Assembly (NCBI RefSeq): GCF_047948215.1
Contig: NC_134455.1
Location: 320,656,147 to 320,720,146, forward strand
Reading direction: 5' to 3'
Length of the DNA stretch: 64,000 bases
Source of the DNA: Lycorma delicatula
Taxonomy: Eukaryota > Arthropoda > Insecta > Hemiptera > Fulgoridae
Shown here: piece by piece, positions 50,705 through 60,182 of the stretch
Position numbering within the stretch: position 1 is the stretch's first letter
Layout: each line of letters opens with the position of its first letter
The notes under the pieces: model-generated
What the model was told of the DNA's origin: nothing
Seen by the model: the letters and a program-made list of their open reading frames with translations, nothing else
Database searches by the model: none
Translations under genes and position numbers: made by a program

Positions 50705-51841
50705 ATGAACATTATTCAGTGGAATGTTAGAGGTATTCGGTCCCGCATTGAAGATATTAGAGTACTGGCGCACACACATGATCCACTAATCATGTGTTTC
50801 CAGGAAACTCACCTTCTACAACATGACCAAATTACACTTAGAGGATACTTCTGCGAGAGATACGACTGCCTAGTAGACAGTAGGGAGAGTGGTGGAGTAG
50901 CGATTTTCATGAAGAATGGGGTGTCAGCTACAAGAATTCAACTAACCACTGTCATTCCTGCTATTGCAGTAAAGGTCACTATTCCCTTCAAATTGCATAT
51001 CTGCAATCTGTATCTCTCACCGAACACTGTGTTCAGTGCTTTAGATGTCTCAAATCTCCTTACACAAATACCATCTCCATCGTTAATAGTAGGAGACTTC
51101 AATGCCCATCATATTTCCTGGGGCTCAACCTTCTGCTCCACTCGAGGAAATATGATAAACAGATTGAGACAAGATTTTGACCTTTGCCTACTGAATAATG
51201 GATCACACACATTTATGTCCTTATCAACTGGTGCTGTATCTAACCTTGATCTTTCCATATGCTCACCGAATGTACTCCCTCATTTTAATTGGTCGATTTG
51301 TTATGACTATCACGGCAGTGATCATAGACCAATTATTATTAGTTTCGGTGTAGACTGCGAGATTAAAAGAATGCCACGGAGATGGATTGTTGAAAAGGCA
51401 GATTGGAACGGATACTGTAAAGCATTCCAATCTCAGTATGACGATGGAGCGAACATCCTCGACCAATATTCTTCTTTTACGTCCATGATACTTAAGAATG
51501 CCAACAGATATATCCCACAAACATCGGGTAATCCTAGACGTCCTTTCGTTCCATGGTGGAACGATGAATGCAAAAATGCTATTAGGAATCGACGGCAGGC
51601 ACTACGTAAATTTAAACGTAGGCCCACAACAGAACATCTAAATTTATACCGCAGGGCTAGAGCGGTGTGCCGTCGAGTATTCTTGGACGCTAAGAGGAAT
51701 TCATGGACGAAATACGTGAGCACTATCTCACGCACTACTTCCACGTCTACTGTATGGAAGATTTCGGTGATCCGAAGATTGCACGAATTTTCTTCGTGCA
51801 ATCTTCGGATCACCGAAACAATCTATTCTTGGTCTTATTGA
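50705..51841 (+). pseudogene. ORF2 part 1, endonuclease domain (frame broken at its end)
   Basis: Starts MNIIQWNVRG, the usual opening of the apurinic-like endonuclease that nicks target DNA to prime reverse transcription. Visible active-site residues are N7, E34 (QETHL), D131 and N133 (GDFNAHH) and the SDH triad at 205-207, so the nuclease itself looks intact. A basic, arginine-rich linker follows, ending in TVWK. The reading frame then enters a 26-bp inverted repeat (51762-51787 with 51793-51818) and ends in a stop at 51839-51841. The true product would continue into the reverse transcriptase in another frame. Confidence 0.9.
51762..51818. repeat. Perfect 26-bp fold-back inside ORF2
   Basis: Arms 51762-51787 and 51793-51818 are exact reverse complements separated by TTTTC. 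The frame changes across it, from endonuclease-linker to reverse-transcriptase frame. A long perfect hairpin is not expected in coding sequence, so it is probably a secondary inverted duplication from strand switching. An assembly artefact is possible. Confidence 0.92.
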
Positions 51842-53999
51842 TGAAGGAGAACTCCTTTCATCATCCTCGGAAGTGGCAAATGATCTAGCAAAATCTTTCC
51901 GCTCGGTGTCTCTCACCTCATCATATAATAACAATTTTCAACGGTACAAGATACAAATGGAGGTGTTGTCGTTAAACATTGGTGATTCGGTTGGTGAATT
52001 AAACACTCCATTCGTATTTAAAGAATTGTTACATGCACTTAAAAATTCACGGGACACTTCCCCTGGACCGGACAACATTCGCCTTTCCATGCTTTCACAC
52101 CTTCCTAATTCGGCACTACAACAACTTTTGAATATTTTCAACGGTTTATTCTCCGAACAAGTCTTCCCACCCAGCTGGTCAGAAGCATTTATTATACCAG
52201 TACTAAAAGCTGGTAAAGACCAGACGAACCCCTCAAGCTATCGCCCTATTTCATTAACAAGCGTGTTGTGTAAAATAATGGAGAGAATGGTAAACCGCAG
52301 ACTTACATGGTACTTGGAGAAACATGGCTTTCTATCTCCAGAACAGTGTGGTTTTCGACAAGGACGATCTTCCATTGACCATTTAGTGTCACTAGAAACA
52401 GCCATACAAAACGCTTTCCTCAATCGGCAACACCTCGTCGCTATCTTCTTTGATATAAAAAAGGCGTATGACACAGCCTGGCGACGTGGTATTCTTAACA
52501 CTCTCAAAAAATGGGGAATCAAGGGCAATATGCTTGCTTTTATCCGGGGATTCTTAAATCACCGAACGGCTCGTGTTCGTGTTGATGATTCGCTCTCAGA
52601 TAGTGTCATCTTGGAGAATGGAGTGCCCCAAGGTAGTGTATTAAGTGCCACCTTATTTTCTGTAGCCATAAATGATATTACCAAATGTGTTCAGGCTCCT
52701 GTCTCATGCTCTCTATTTGCTGACGACTTTGCTATCTACATTGCAAGCCGTTCGGCACCTACAGCAGAGAGATTACTGCAGAACACTATATATCACCTTG
52801 AAGCTTGGTCCAAGATTACTGGTTTCACATTTTCATCCGAAAAAACAAAATGTGTAGTTTTTTCTCGGCTACGAAACCCTTCTATTCCGCAAATTTTTCT
52901 GAACGGAGAGACTATTACTATCTCTACATACGTCAAGTTTTTAGGTTTATTTTTTGATAGCCGTCTTACTTGGGCCAAACATTTAAAAGAATTGAAAACA
53001 AAATGTTCCAAAATTCTAGATATGATGCGAGTCCTTACTAACACCAACTGGGGAGCCGATAGATCATGTATGATACGTTTTTACTATTCCTTTGTTCGCT
53101 CCCGTTTAGATTATGGTTGTGTCGCCTACTCTTCAGCTCGTCAAAGCGTGCTTAAAAGTCTGGATAGTGTACATCATGCTTTCCTTCGGCTTGCCACAGG
53201 CGCGTTTAGATCAAGTCCTGTCGCAAGCTTACTTGTAGACTGTGGTGAACCATCACTTTGGGATAGACGAGACCAGCTCTTATTATCTTATTTTGCTCGT
53301 CTCAGAGGACAGCCAAATCACCCGGTTCTTGAGTCAGTCTTTAAAAATCCTAATCTAGGAAAGTATGAGGATCATCCACGCCGTACTGCACCTGCAGGTG
53401 TCCGTACCTGGCGTCTGCTGAAGCATATAAATGTTGACACACCGTCATTCTTTCCTATGTACCCTTGCTCATATCCTCCATGGAGAATAAACCTCATAAA
53501 TTTTAATTTTGACCTGACTACATATAATAAACAATCAACACCATCTATCGTCTTTCAGCAGATGTTTCAGTGTGTTCTCTCCAAGACGAAACCAGACGCG
53601 GTTGTATACACTGATGGATCGAAACAAAACGATACAGTTGGGTGTGCTTTTGTTGTCAATGAGAGAACTTATATGTTTGGTCTCCCCAGTATTACGAGTG
53701 TGTTTACCGCTGAACTATATGCTATAAATAAGGCCCTAAACATCATTAACCCTAAATATAGAAAAATTCTTATTTGCAGTGACTCGTGTAGTGCTCTCCA
53801 TGCCTTAAAAAACTTTTACTCTATACATCCTATTGTCATTGAAATTTATAACGCAATCGCTGAGTTGAATAATCGCAACACAGAATTAAGTTTTTGCTGG
53901 GTCCCTAGCCACGTAGGGATTCCAGGTAATGAACATGCAGATTCCGCTGCCAAAGAAGCATGCAACCAGCCTCCTTTCACCAACCGAATTGCTACTTAG
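51822..53999 (+). pseudogene. ORF2 part 2, reverse transcriptase and RNase H
   Basis: The frame is readable from just after the fold-back (SILGLIDEGELL), before its first ATG at 51873, so it must once have been fused to part 1. Reverse transcriptase motifs in order: SPGPDNI, YRPISLTSVLCK, GFRQGRSS, FFDIKKAYD (first catalytic Asp), GVPQGSVLSATLF, FADD (catalytic pair at 52716-52727), FLGLFFD. An RNase H domain follows with all acidic residues: YTDGS, TAELYA, ICSDS and the GNEHAD end. Function in the family is target-primed cDNA synthesis and removal of template RNA. A stop at 53997-53999 interrupts the protein just after RNase H because of a one-base shift. Confidence 0.93.
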
Positions 54000-54355
54000 G
54001 TGACTGGGCGGCTACCGTTGATAATAAACTCCGACGGATTAAAGATTCTGTGTTACCATGGGACACCTCATACAGAAAAACTCGGCGTGAGGAAGTAGTC
54101 CTTTGTCGATTGCGGATAGGACACACGAGGATCACACACGATTACCTGATGATAAGAGGACAAGCACCCCTATGCGCACGATGCAACTGCCCCATGACTG
54201 TGCACCATATACTCGTGGATTGCATATGTTATGCGGCGTTGCGTCGTAAATTTAATCTACCCAGAAACATCCGTGGTGTCTTGTGCAATGATAATGAAAT
54301 TTTAACCCGGATGTTTCTATTTCTGCGTAGTGCTGGGTTAATGCAAAAAATTTAA
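53990..54355 (+). pseudogene. ORF2 part 3, C-terminal region with CCHC finger
   Basis: Continues the protein in a shifted frame from LGDWAATV. It holds the RRE..LCRLRIGHT block and a finger of form C-X2-C-X7-H-X4-C (CARC...HILVDC) that is common at the C-terminus of RNase H-bearing LINE proteins. The final residues are also encoded in the truncated copy at 48437. A single-base deletion near 53990 would explain the shift. Confidence 0.88.
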
Positions 54356-54413
54356 TATCGTTGCTTATATTTTTTAATGCTTTTAGTTTTTAAATAAGTT
54401 TTTTCTGAGTTTT

Positions 54414-54447
<34 letters not shown>

Positions 54448-54880
54448 CCGATTAGGAGCCTTTTACACTCCTTATCGGAATTTGTTAAATTTTATATAGA
54501 TATTTTTTTTTTTTATATATTTTAAAGACTGTGATATTAGTTGTAAGATTTTATTAATGTTACTATTATGCTTTATTTCTCCGTTTTAATTTCTATTTTT
54601 AACCTAGTTTTAAGTTTTACTTAATTTTGTTATTTTAGTTTTTAACCTAGTTTTAAGTTTTATATTAGACCTTTTTATAGTTTTTAGTTATCCAAGAATG
54701 GGCCCTTTACACCCATCTTGGACTTTGTAAAATTCTATTTAATCTTGATTTTATATCAGCTTTTACCTGTGATATTAGTCGTAAGTTTTACTCATCTTTT
54801 AGAATAGTTTTAAATCCTTTTATTTTTTATAAAAATAAAAGATTCCGGGCGATGATAACGCGCAAGCGTTTTTCGCCCTT
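54356..54880 (+). promoter_or_regulatory. 3' UTR with three hairpins
   Basis: Hairpin 1 (54447-54479) pairs 11 of 12 positions; hairpin 2 (54691-54722) pairs 11 with one bulged A. Both expose the same loop sequence, CC[T/C]TTTACA. Hairpin 3 (54847-54878) closes with GGGCGA/TCGCCC and an inner AACGC-GCAA-GCGTT stem with a GNRA-type tetraloop, just before the poly(A). In the truncated copy the inner stem is AACG/CGTT with a different loop. Such 3' structures are where LINE reverse transcriptases commonly bind; that role here is inferred. A 25-nt T run lies before hairpin 1. Confidence 0.75.
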
Positions 54881-54906
54881 AAAAAAAAAAAAAAAAAAAA
54901 AAAAAA

Positions 54907-55687
54907 CTATGGCTAATTTTTTTTGAGTTATACGAGATACGTACATACATACATATGCACAGACGTCACGCCGAAACTATTCAAAATGGATTCAGGGATG
55001 ATCAAAATGGATATTTCCGTTGAAATCTGAAAACCGAAATTTTTCGGGATACAATACTTCCTTTACTTCGTACATAATATAATGAAACAAGAAAACCAGT
55101 TATAAGTTAATAATTCCGACGGCCTCACAATTTTGCAGTTAGGAACGGACTCATTTTTTGAGTACAACGCACTACATGCGTTTCATTAGAATTTTCTGAA
55201 GAAGTGGACTTTAGGTCCATTTCCACCACGCGACCTAAAGTAATACTGTGTAGTGCGTACAACGAAAATAAAAGCTCGTGTTGGAGAAGTCCGAGACTAC
55301 ATTACTACCGAACCTGAAAACATTTACACCCATCTATTAGGACAATAATAATTAATTGTCATTTTCATGTTTTATTAGTTAGTTATAATTCAATATTTAA
55401 CATTAATAATTCAATAAATAAAGATTCCAAAAACAAACATTTTAATTTAGGTGTATTTTTTAACTAAAAAAATCCTAACTAGCACTGGTGAGATTAAGTT
55501 GAATTGCGAGAAATCTTTTGGCCGTAAGTAATTTTGTAGTTACATATTCTGGATTAAATGTAGTAAAAATATGGAATTATTTATTTTCTATGAAAGAACA
55601 TGTGAAATCTAGCTGTCCCGGCTCAAACGATTAGATTGCAAATCTATACAATAAAAATTTCAAATTATACTAAATATAAGCCATATC
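54907..55687. other. Intergenic stretch, probable dispersed-repeat fragment and a nested hairpin
   Basis: No gene. 54907-55080 has phrases (GATTCAGGGATG, AATGGATATTTCCG, TACTTCCTTTACTTCGTAC) that look like a degraded dispersed repeat, which I cannot name securely. At 55168-55257 a nested inverted repeat is seen: CGCACTACA with its complement outside, and ACTTTAGGTC (55208-55217) with its complement (55232-55241) inside. The remainder is AT-rich without recognisable content. Confidence 0.5.
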
Positions 55688-55689
55688 AG

Positions 55690-55904
55690 TTATCCAAGAA
55701 TGGGCCCTTTACACCCATCTTGGACTTTGTAAAATTCTATTTAATCTTGATTTTATATCAGCTTTTACCTGTGATATTAGTCGTAAGTTTTACTCATCTT
55801 TTAGAATAGTTTTAAATCCTTTTATTTTTTATAAAAATAAGATTCCGGGCGATGATAACGCGCAAGCGTTTTTCGCCTTTAAAAAAAAAAAAAAAAAAAA
55901 AAAA
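55690..55904 (+). mobile_element. Short 3' fragment of the same retrotransposon, with TSD
   Basis: Nearly identical to the 3' UTR of the full element from hairpin 2 to the end, followed by 24 A. ATATCAG occurs immediately before (55683-55689) and overlapping the end of the A-tail (55904-55910), a convincing 7-bp target-site duplication. Truncation starts one base or so before hairpin 2, so hairpins 2 and 3 are retained and hairpin 1 is not. Confidence 0.9.
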
Positions 55905-55910
55905 TATCAG

Positions 55911-56142
55911 AATTACATGTGTACTCAGTGTATAATCAATTTTCTGAAAATTGATTTAATGTAAAAAATAATAAAAACGAAAAATAATAGTGTTTGCTTA
56001 ATTAAAATCGGATAATTGATTAAAATTTTCTTAATTTAAAAATATATGCAACACTAAGGATGACTTGTAAGTCAATAAGTAACTATAATACAGAAAACAG
56101 GCTTTATTCTTACCATTTATGTTTCAGGTAACTGAAAATTCC
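55911..56142. other. AT-rich spacer
   Basis: Contains a short fold (ATCAATTTTC and GAAAATTGAT near 55936-55957) and nothing else I recognise. It may include the left end of the transposon relic that follows, but no terminal repeat is evident. Confidence 0.4.
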
Positions 56143-57187
56143 TCTAGTTCTTAGCCAAGAAGAAAGAACAAAAATTGCAGCAAGCTATGAAGTATGGAAA
56201 TCGGTAGTTAAAATCCAGCGTTGGTAGAGAGCGGAGAATGATAGAAATTCAACACTTAATCCAAAAACCAGATTAGAACCTGCCACCGTAAATTAATGAA
56301 AATTGATTCTGTGTTGGGAAAGCCACGTTCTGATCAACTTCACGGTATGAAGAAAATGTTACCAAGTACGGGCTATGTTTGAAAGAGGCACTAAAATGTT
56401 CATCCATCAGGGATCTAGAGAAAGCGGGATAATAATCTATAGTATAGAGTCTATACAATTTATACGGTTTTAGATAAAGAACTAAATTTCTATAAGCCTC
56501 ATTACGACCAGCAACTCTTTCCCAGAAACTGTAACCACCGTATGGAATTTTTAGAAATCGTGTTGGAATGAAAAAAAGATAGGATTATCTTTTCCTAACT
56601 GTTTCATAATATTTTATGGTATGATGAGGCAATTTTCCATGTCGGTGGGTCTTTTAATAGGCATAATTGTTACTGCTAGAGTAATGTTTATCCAGGTTCT
56701 ACTGTTGAAAAAATCCATTTACGTCCAAAAGTAACAATGTGGGGTGGAGTGACAACGACCAGAATGATGGGTCCTTATATTTTACGGAACACAATCAATA
56801 GTGAACGCTATTTGGGTATACTTATCAACTTGATGAACACCTTGCCTATCATTACTCAATGGGATAACGCTGATAAGTTCATATTTATGCAGGACGGTGA
56901 ACCTCTACACCTTTTTCTTGTTGTTCACGACTGGCTGGATATTCAGTTTCCTTGAAGATGGATAGGCTGTTGTGGATCAACAGAGTTAAGCCCTGATACC
57001 TAGTGACCTTTTCTTGTGGAGTTGAGCCAAAGAAGAAGACGCGTCCAAGAACCCTCGATGATGTTGAAGAAAGAATCCGTGATGTTTTGTACGCAGATTT
57101 CGTAAGAAAAGGCGTAGATAATGAACCAAAATATTTACAGAAGTGTATTGATTGACAATGCTGGTGATTATTTTGAACCATTTTCAA
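56143..57187 (+). pseudogene. Tc1/mariner-superfamily transposase pseudogene
   Basis: Reading across frames gives the pieces of one DDE transposase in the right order: N-terminal LVLSQEERTKIAASYEVW with the helix-turn-helix region, LWYDEA with the first catalytic Asp, FHVGGSFNRHNCY, WGGVTTTRMMGPYIL, FMQDGEPLH with the second Asp, WLDIQFP, and RTLDDVEERIRDV near the end. Family knowledge: these enzymes cut and paste a TIR element at TA. Several in-frame stops (for example TAG in the RWxR stretch) and shifts make it non-functional. The only ATG-started frame of any length, at 56737-56955, is the central part and not a separate gene. Confidence 0.85.
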
Positions 57188-57838
57188 CGGTAATAAGTCT
57201 CATTAAGTTTCCATAACTAATACTAATACTGATTAACTGGCCAAATACTAATTAAATTTATATACAATGTGTCCCACGAAGAGATATATCCTTTTGATTT
57301 AGTATCACTTGCCCATTCTACCACCGATTCTATTGAAACTTTACAGACCTTTTAACGAAAGTTCTAAAAATGTTCTGTAAAAATTTCAATCTTCTATTCA
57401 CTTATAGAAACAAAATGGTGGCTTTCAAATTCAGCTCTGAAATATCGTACGAACTCTGCTAAATTTTATATATTGGCTCATGCTCAACATTTAACTTTTT
57501 GTTCAATTGTAAATCCCATTTCAACAATTAAATGTTTACACAGGAAGGTGAAGAAGGTTATAACTATTAACTTGTTTTATTCAATCTGAAGAACAATTTT
57601 AACAATACATCATCTTTTTTAATGAATTTTACCAGCTATTTTTTAATGAATAAAAAATTTGGTTTATCTGAAATCGATAGTTTTATTTGAAAGCCGCCAT
57701 TTTGTTTCTATAAATCTTAGAAGGTTGAAATTTTCACGGAACGTTTTTAAATCCTTCGTTAAAATGTTTGTAAAATTTCAATAGAATCGACGGGAAAATG
57801 AGCGAGTGATACTAAATCAAAAGCGAATACCACTTCGT

Positions 57839-58502
57839 TCTAAGGTTCAAATCCTAATAAAGGCAGTTACTTTTATGCGGATTTTAATACTAGATCGTGG
57901 GATACACGAGAAGGTGACGCTTTTTTCACAGTTTTCTAACCTGTGATGAAATATGGATTCACCATTATGAACCGAAATAAAGAAGATTATTCATGGAATG
58001 AAAGCATACGAGTAGTTCTTCTGTCAAGATAAGATTCCGAACCCGACGATTAGCAGGAAAAATAATCACAATATTTTGAGAATTTTTTTGGATTTTTGTC
58101 GATTTTCTAGAAGATCAGCAAACAATAAACACCGCATACTACTGTGACATGCTTATTAACAAAATTAAACCAGCAGTGTTGAAAAAATTTCCTGAATCTC
58201 AGAGTAAAGGCATCACCTACCAGGTTAGTCTAATGTTGAACTCGTCATCGCAAATTAGCTGATTTTATAGTCAAGGTTCGTAAGGTTCAAATTCTAGTAA
58301 AGGCAGTTACTTTTTTAAAGGTTTGAATACTAGATCGTGGGATACCGGTGTTCTTTGGTGGTTGGGTTTCAATTAACCACATACCTCAGGAATGGTCGAC
58401 CTGAAACTGTACAAGACTACATTTCATTTTCATTCATATATATCATCCTCGTTCATCATCTGAACTAATACCTTACGGTGGTTCCGGAGGCTAAACAGAA
58501 AA
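57839..58502 (+). mobile_element. SINE insertion, compound, with 13-bp target-site duplication
   Basis: AATACCACTTCGT occurs at 57826-57838 and again at 58503-58515, flanking the insert. The left piece (to about 57921) is headless and begins near the B box (GGTTCAAATCC). The right piece (from about 58212) is a whole copy: CAGGTTAGTCTAATGTTGAA head, AATTAGCTGATTT, GGTTCAAATTC, AGGCAGTTACTTTT, ACTAGATCGTGGGATACCGG, TGGTGGTTGGGTTTCAATTAA, TCGACCTGAAACTGTACAAG and the tail GGAGGCTAAACAG plus an A run. A mariner fragment lies between the pieces. The tRNA-like head shows Pol III ancestry. Confidence 0.8.
57922..58211 (+). pseudogene. Mariner transposase fragment between SINE pieces
   Basis: Across shifted frames the sequence yields GDAFF, a degraded TCDE-like catalytic segment followed by HHYEP, then further on VDFLEDQQTINTAYYCDML and KIKPAV, which is the standard order in mariner transposases around the first and second catalytic Asp. 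Multiple stops and shifts make it inactive. Both flanks are SINE sequence, so it is either a nested insertion or a captured piece. Confidence 0.75.
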
Positions 58503-58524
58503 AATACCACTTCGTGGGATACAC

Positions 58525-60182
58525 GGTTCATACCGCTTAGGATGCAATTGAGAATAGGTATTTACTTATCAGACAACCTGTACTACTCATAACCTCAATA
58601 CATTTTAAAAAGATTTTCTTATAACATAAAAAATGTAGTATTTTAATTGAAATGATAATACATTTCTGACTTTCGTTTCCCCTTGACAAGTTCCTTCATT
58701 CCGTAGACAAATAAAATTTGATACTTGAAAGTATGTTTTACAATTTTCAATCCTCTACATCATACAGTAATGGTGAAAATAAAGTAATTAATTAATAAAA
58801 ATTTAGTCCTATAACCCAGGAATATTAAAACAAATCAGCTTTGATACTCATTTTATTCTAACCGTAAAGTTTTGGTTCCCTTGTTTTTTTTTTACAAATA
58901 ATCTAAAAACATTACACAACAAGACGATGAAAAACATTATAAGAAATTAAATATTTATAGCTTTAAATGGATCAGGATAAAACTAATATATCTTTGACAA
59001 AGTTTATCATTAAGAATTCAATAAGTCTTTTTACTTGAAAAAAAAACTATAAAAAGAAACAATATAAAACCTATGTAATAGCCAATCAGTAAGTTTTATT
59101 CGTTAAAAAAAAAACTGTTATTTTATTTGATTTGTTAAGAAATTTGGTCAAAAAATTGCAGAGTTAATATAAATTTACGATTAATAAAAATCATAATGTT
59201 TATCATAAGATTTTCTGTCCAGGAATATTGAACAAAGTAAACTACGTTGATCGATGGGAATTTTATTTGATGTGATGTAATTAAGGAATGACTATATAAT
59301 TCTTTTATCACAATTATTTAATTAACTCTTTTTAATATTATCCTTAATTAATATTTTGAAGTCTTAAACGTGTTGATGTTACTGAACATATAATTCTATT
59401 CGAATTCATTTACTTGAATATTCTATAAACTTCTAAAATTCTAAAACTTTTGTTGAAGTAGTCCACATATCTTGAAAATAAAGCCGATGTATGGAATTCT
59501 CTATTTGAACTACGAAGTAGCGCGTGATTATATTATACACAATATATGGTGTGTGTTTGCGTGTGCGATGAAAGGGCGGACAATGTAATGCATAACTTAG
59601 TTGTAAGATTTATCTGCTTCCATTTGGTTCACCAAATGTAAGAGCAAACTCTAGTAGTTAACTCTATACCTCTAACTCATTTACTAGTTCACTAGAAATT
59701 AAATTAGTAATCCTGCTAATATTTGCTTTTATATTTTATGTTTATTAAATAAACTTAGATTATAATTAAGACAAATCAATTGTTTTTTTTAACTTCAAAT
59801 ATTACTAATATCGGGTTACTCATAAAATTAATATATAATTATAATAATAGCCTTAAATTATATCTTTCTATTTTCCAAAACTTAGTTCAAAAATAAATTA
59901 ATTACAATAGTTTAGGATGATGTAACTATAATTTCATTTGAAAACCTTTTACTGTAAAAACAGATTTTTCAATCCAGCATGAAGTTATGATTTCAATATG
60001 ATAAACAACTCCGTAATTCTATTTTTTGAATTGAATTAAGTTTATTTTAGTATCTACCATGAAACGGGAATCGATTTTTTTTTAAAATGATTCTATTTCT
60101 TATCAACAATTCCAATTACTTTTAAAAAAGTGTTAGTAAGTAACATTACTTTGAAAATATAGCCTCAATAATCAACGTTCGA
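58525..60182. other. AT-rich intergenic region without recognised features
   Basis: About 1.66 kb of AT-rich sequence on which I see no open frame of note, no terminal repeats and no familiar repeat blocks. A TATTATACACAATATATGGTGTGTGT stretch near 59530 is low-complexity only in part. It may be unique spacer or very old repeats. Confidence 0.5.

Larger units (their letters stand above)
48974..54906 (+). mobile_element. Near-full-length non-LTR retrotransposon, I-group-like
   Basis: Organisation: short 5' UTR, ORF1 with zinc knuckles, ORF2 with apurinic-type endonuclease, reverse transcriptase, RNase H and a C-terminal CCHC finger, 3' UTR, and 26 A. An RNase H domain together with a triple-knuckle Gag is typical of the I group of LINE elements, and I infer placement there (I or Nimb-like) without a phylogeny. 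It begins directly after the A-tail of the truncated relative, so it probably inserted into that tail or arose in tandem with it. ORF2 is disrupted twice, so this copy cannot be autonomous as sequenced. Confidence 0.92.
57266..58524. mobile_element. Long-TIR MITE interrupted by a SINE insertion
   Basis: Left arm 57266-57430 and right arm 57685-57838 are long, imperfect reverse complements, for example TTTTGATTTAGTATCAC, TTCTATTGAAA, AACAAAATGG and GGCTTTCAAAT with their complements. The right terminus is cut at ACCACTTCGT and continues at 58516 as GGGATACAC, which matches the complement of the left end (GTGTCCCACGAAG). The MITE without the insertion would be about 0.6 kb. There is no coding content; it would depend on a transposase supplied elsewhere. 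Confidence 0.8.

Noticed and set aside
49159..53047. Minus-strand frames opposite ORF1 and ORF2
   Set aside because: They mirror strongly coding plus-strand regions, lack known motifs and are shadows.
48437..54906. Telomeric retrotransposon array
   Set aside because: Two tandem copies and a satellite edge are suggestive, but no telomere repeat or longer tandem series is seen and ordinary insertions follow.
54907..56140. Continuation of the satellite beyond the retrotransposon
   Set aside because: None of the unit words (TTAGAGGTTTTGACG, ATTACCTGG, AAAGTGAATTACT) appear after 54906.
56273..56458. Minus-strand 61-codon frame
   Set aside because: Lies opposite the N-terminal part of the transposase pseudogene and shows no features.
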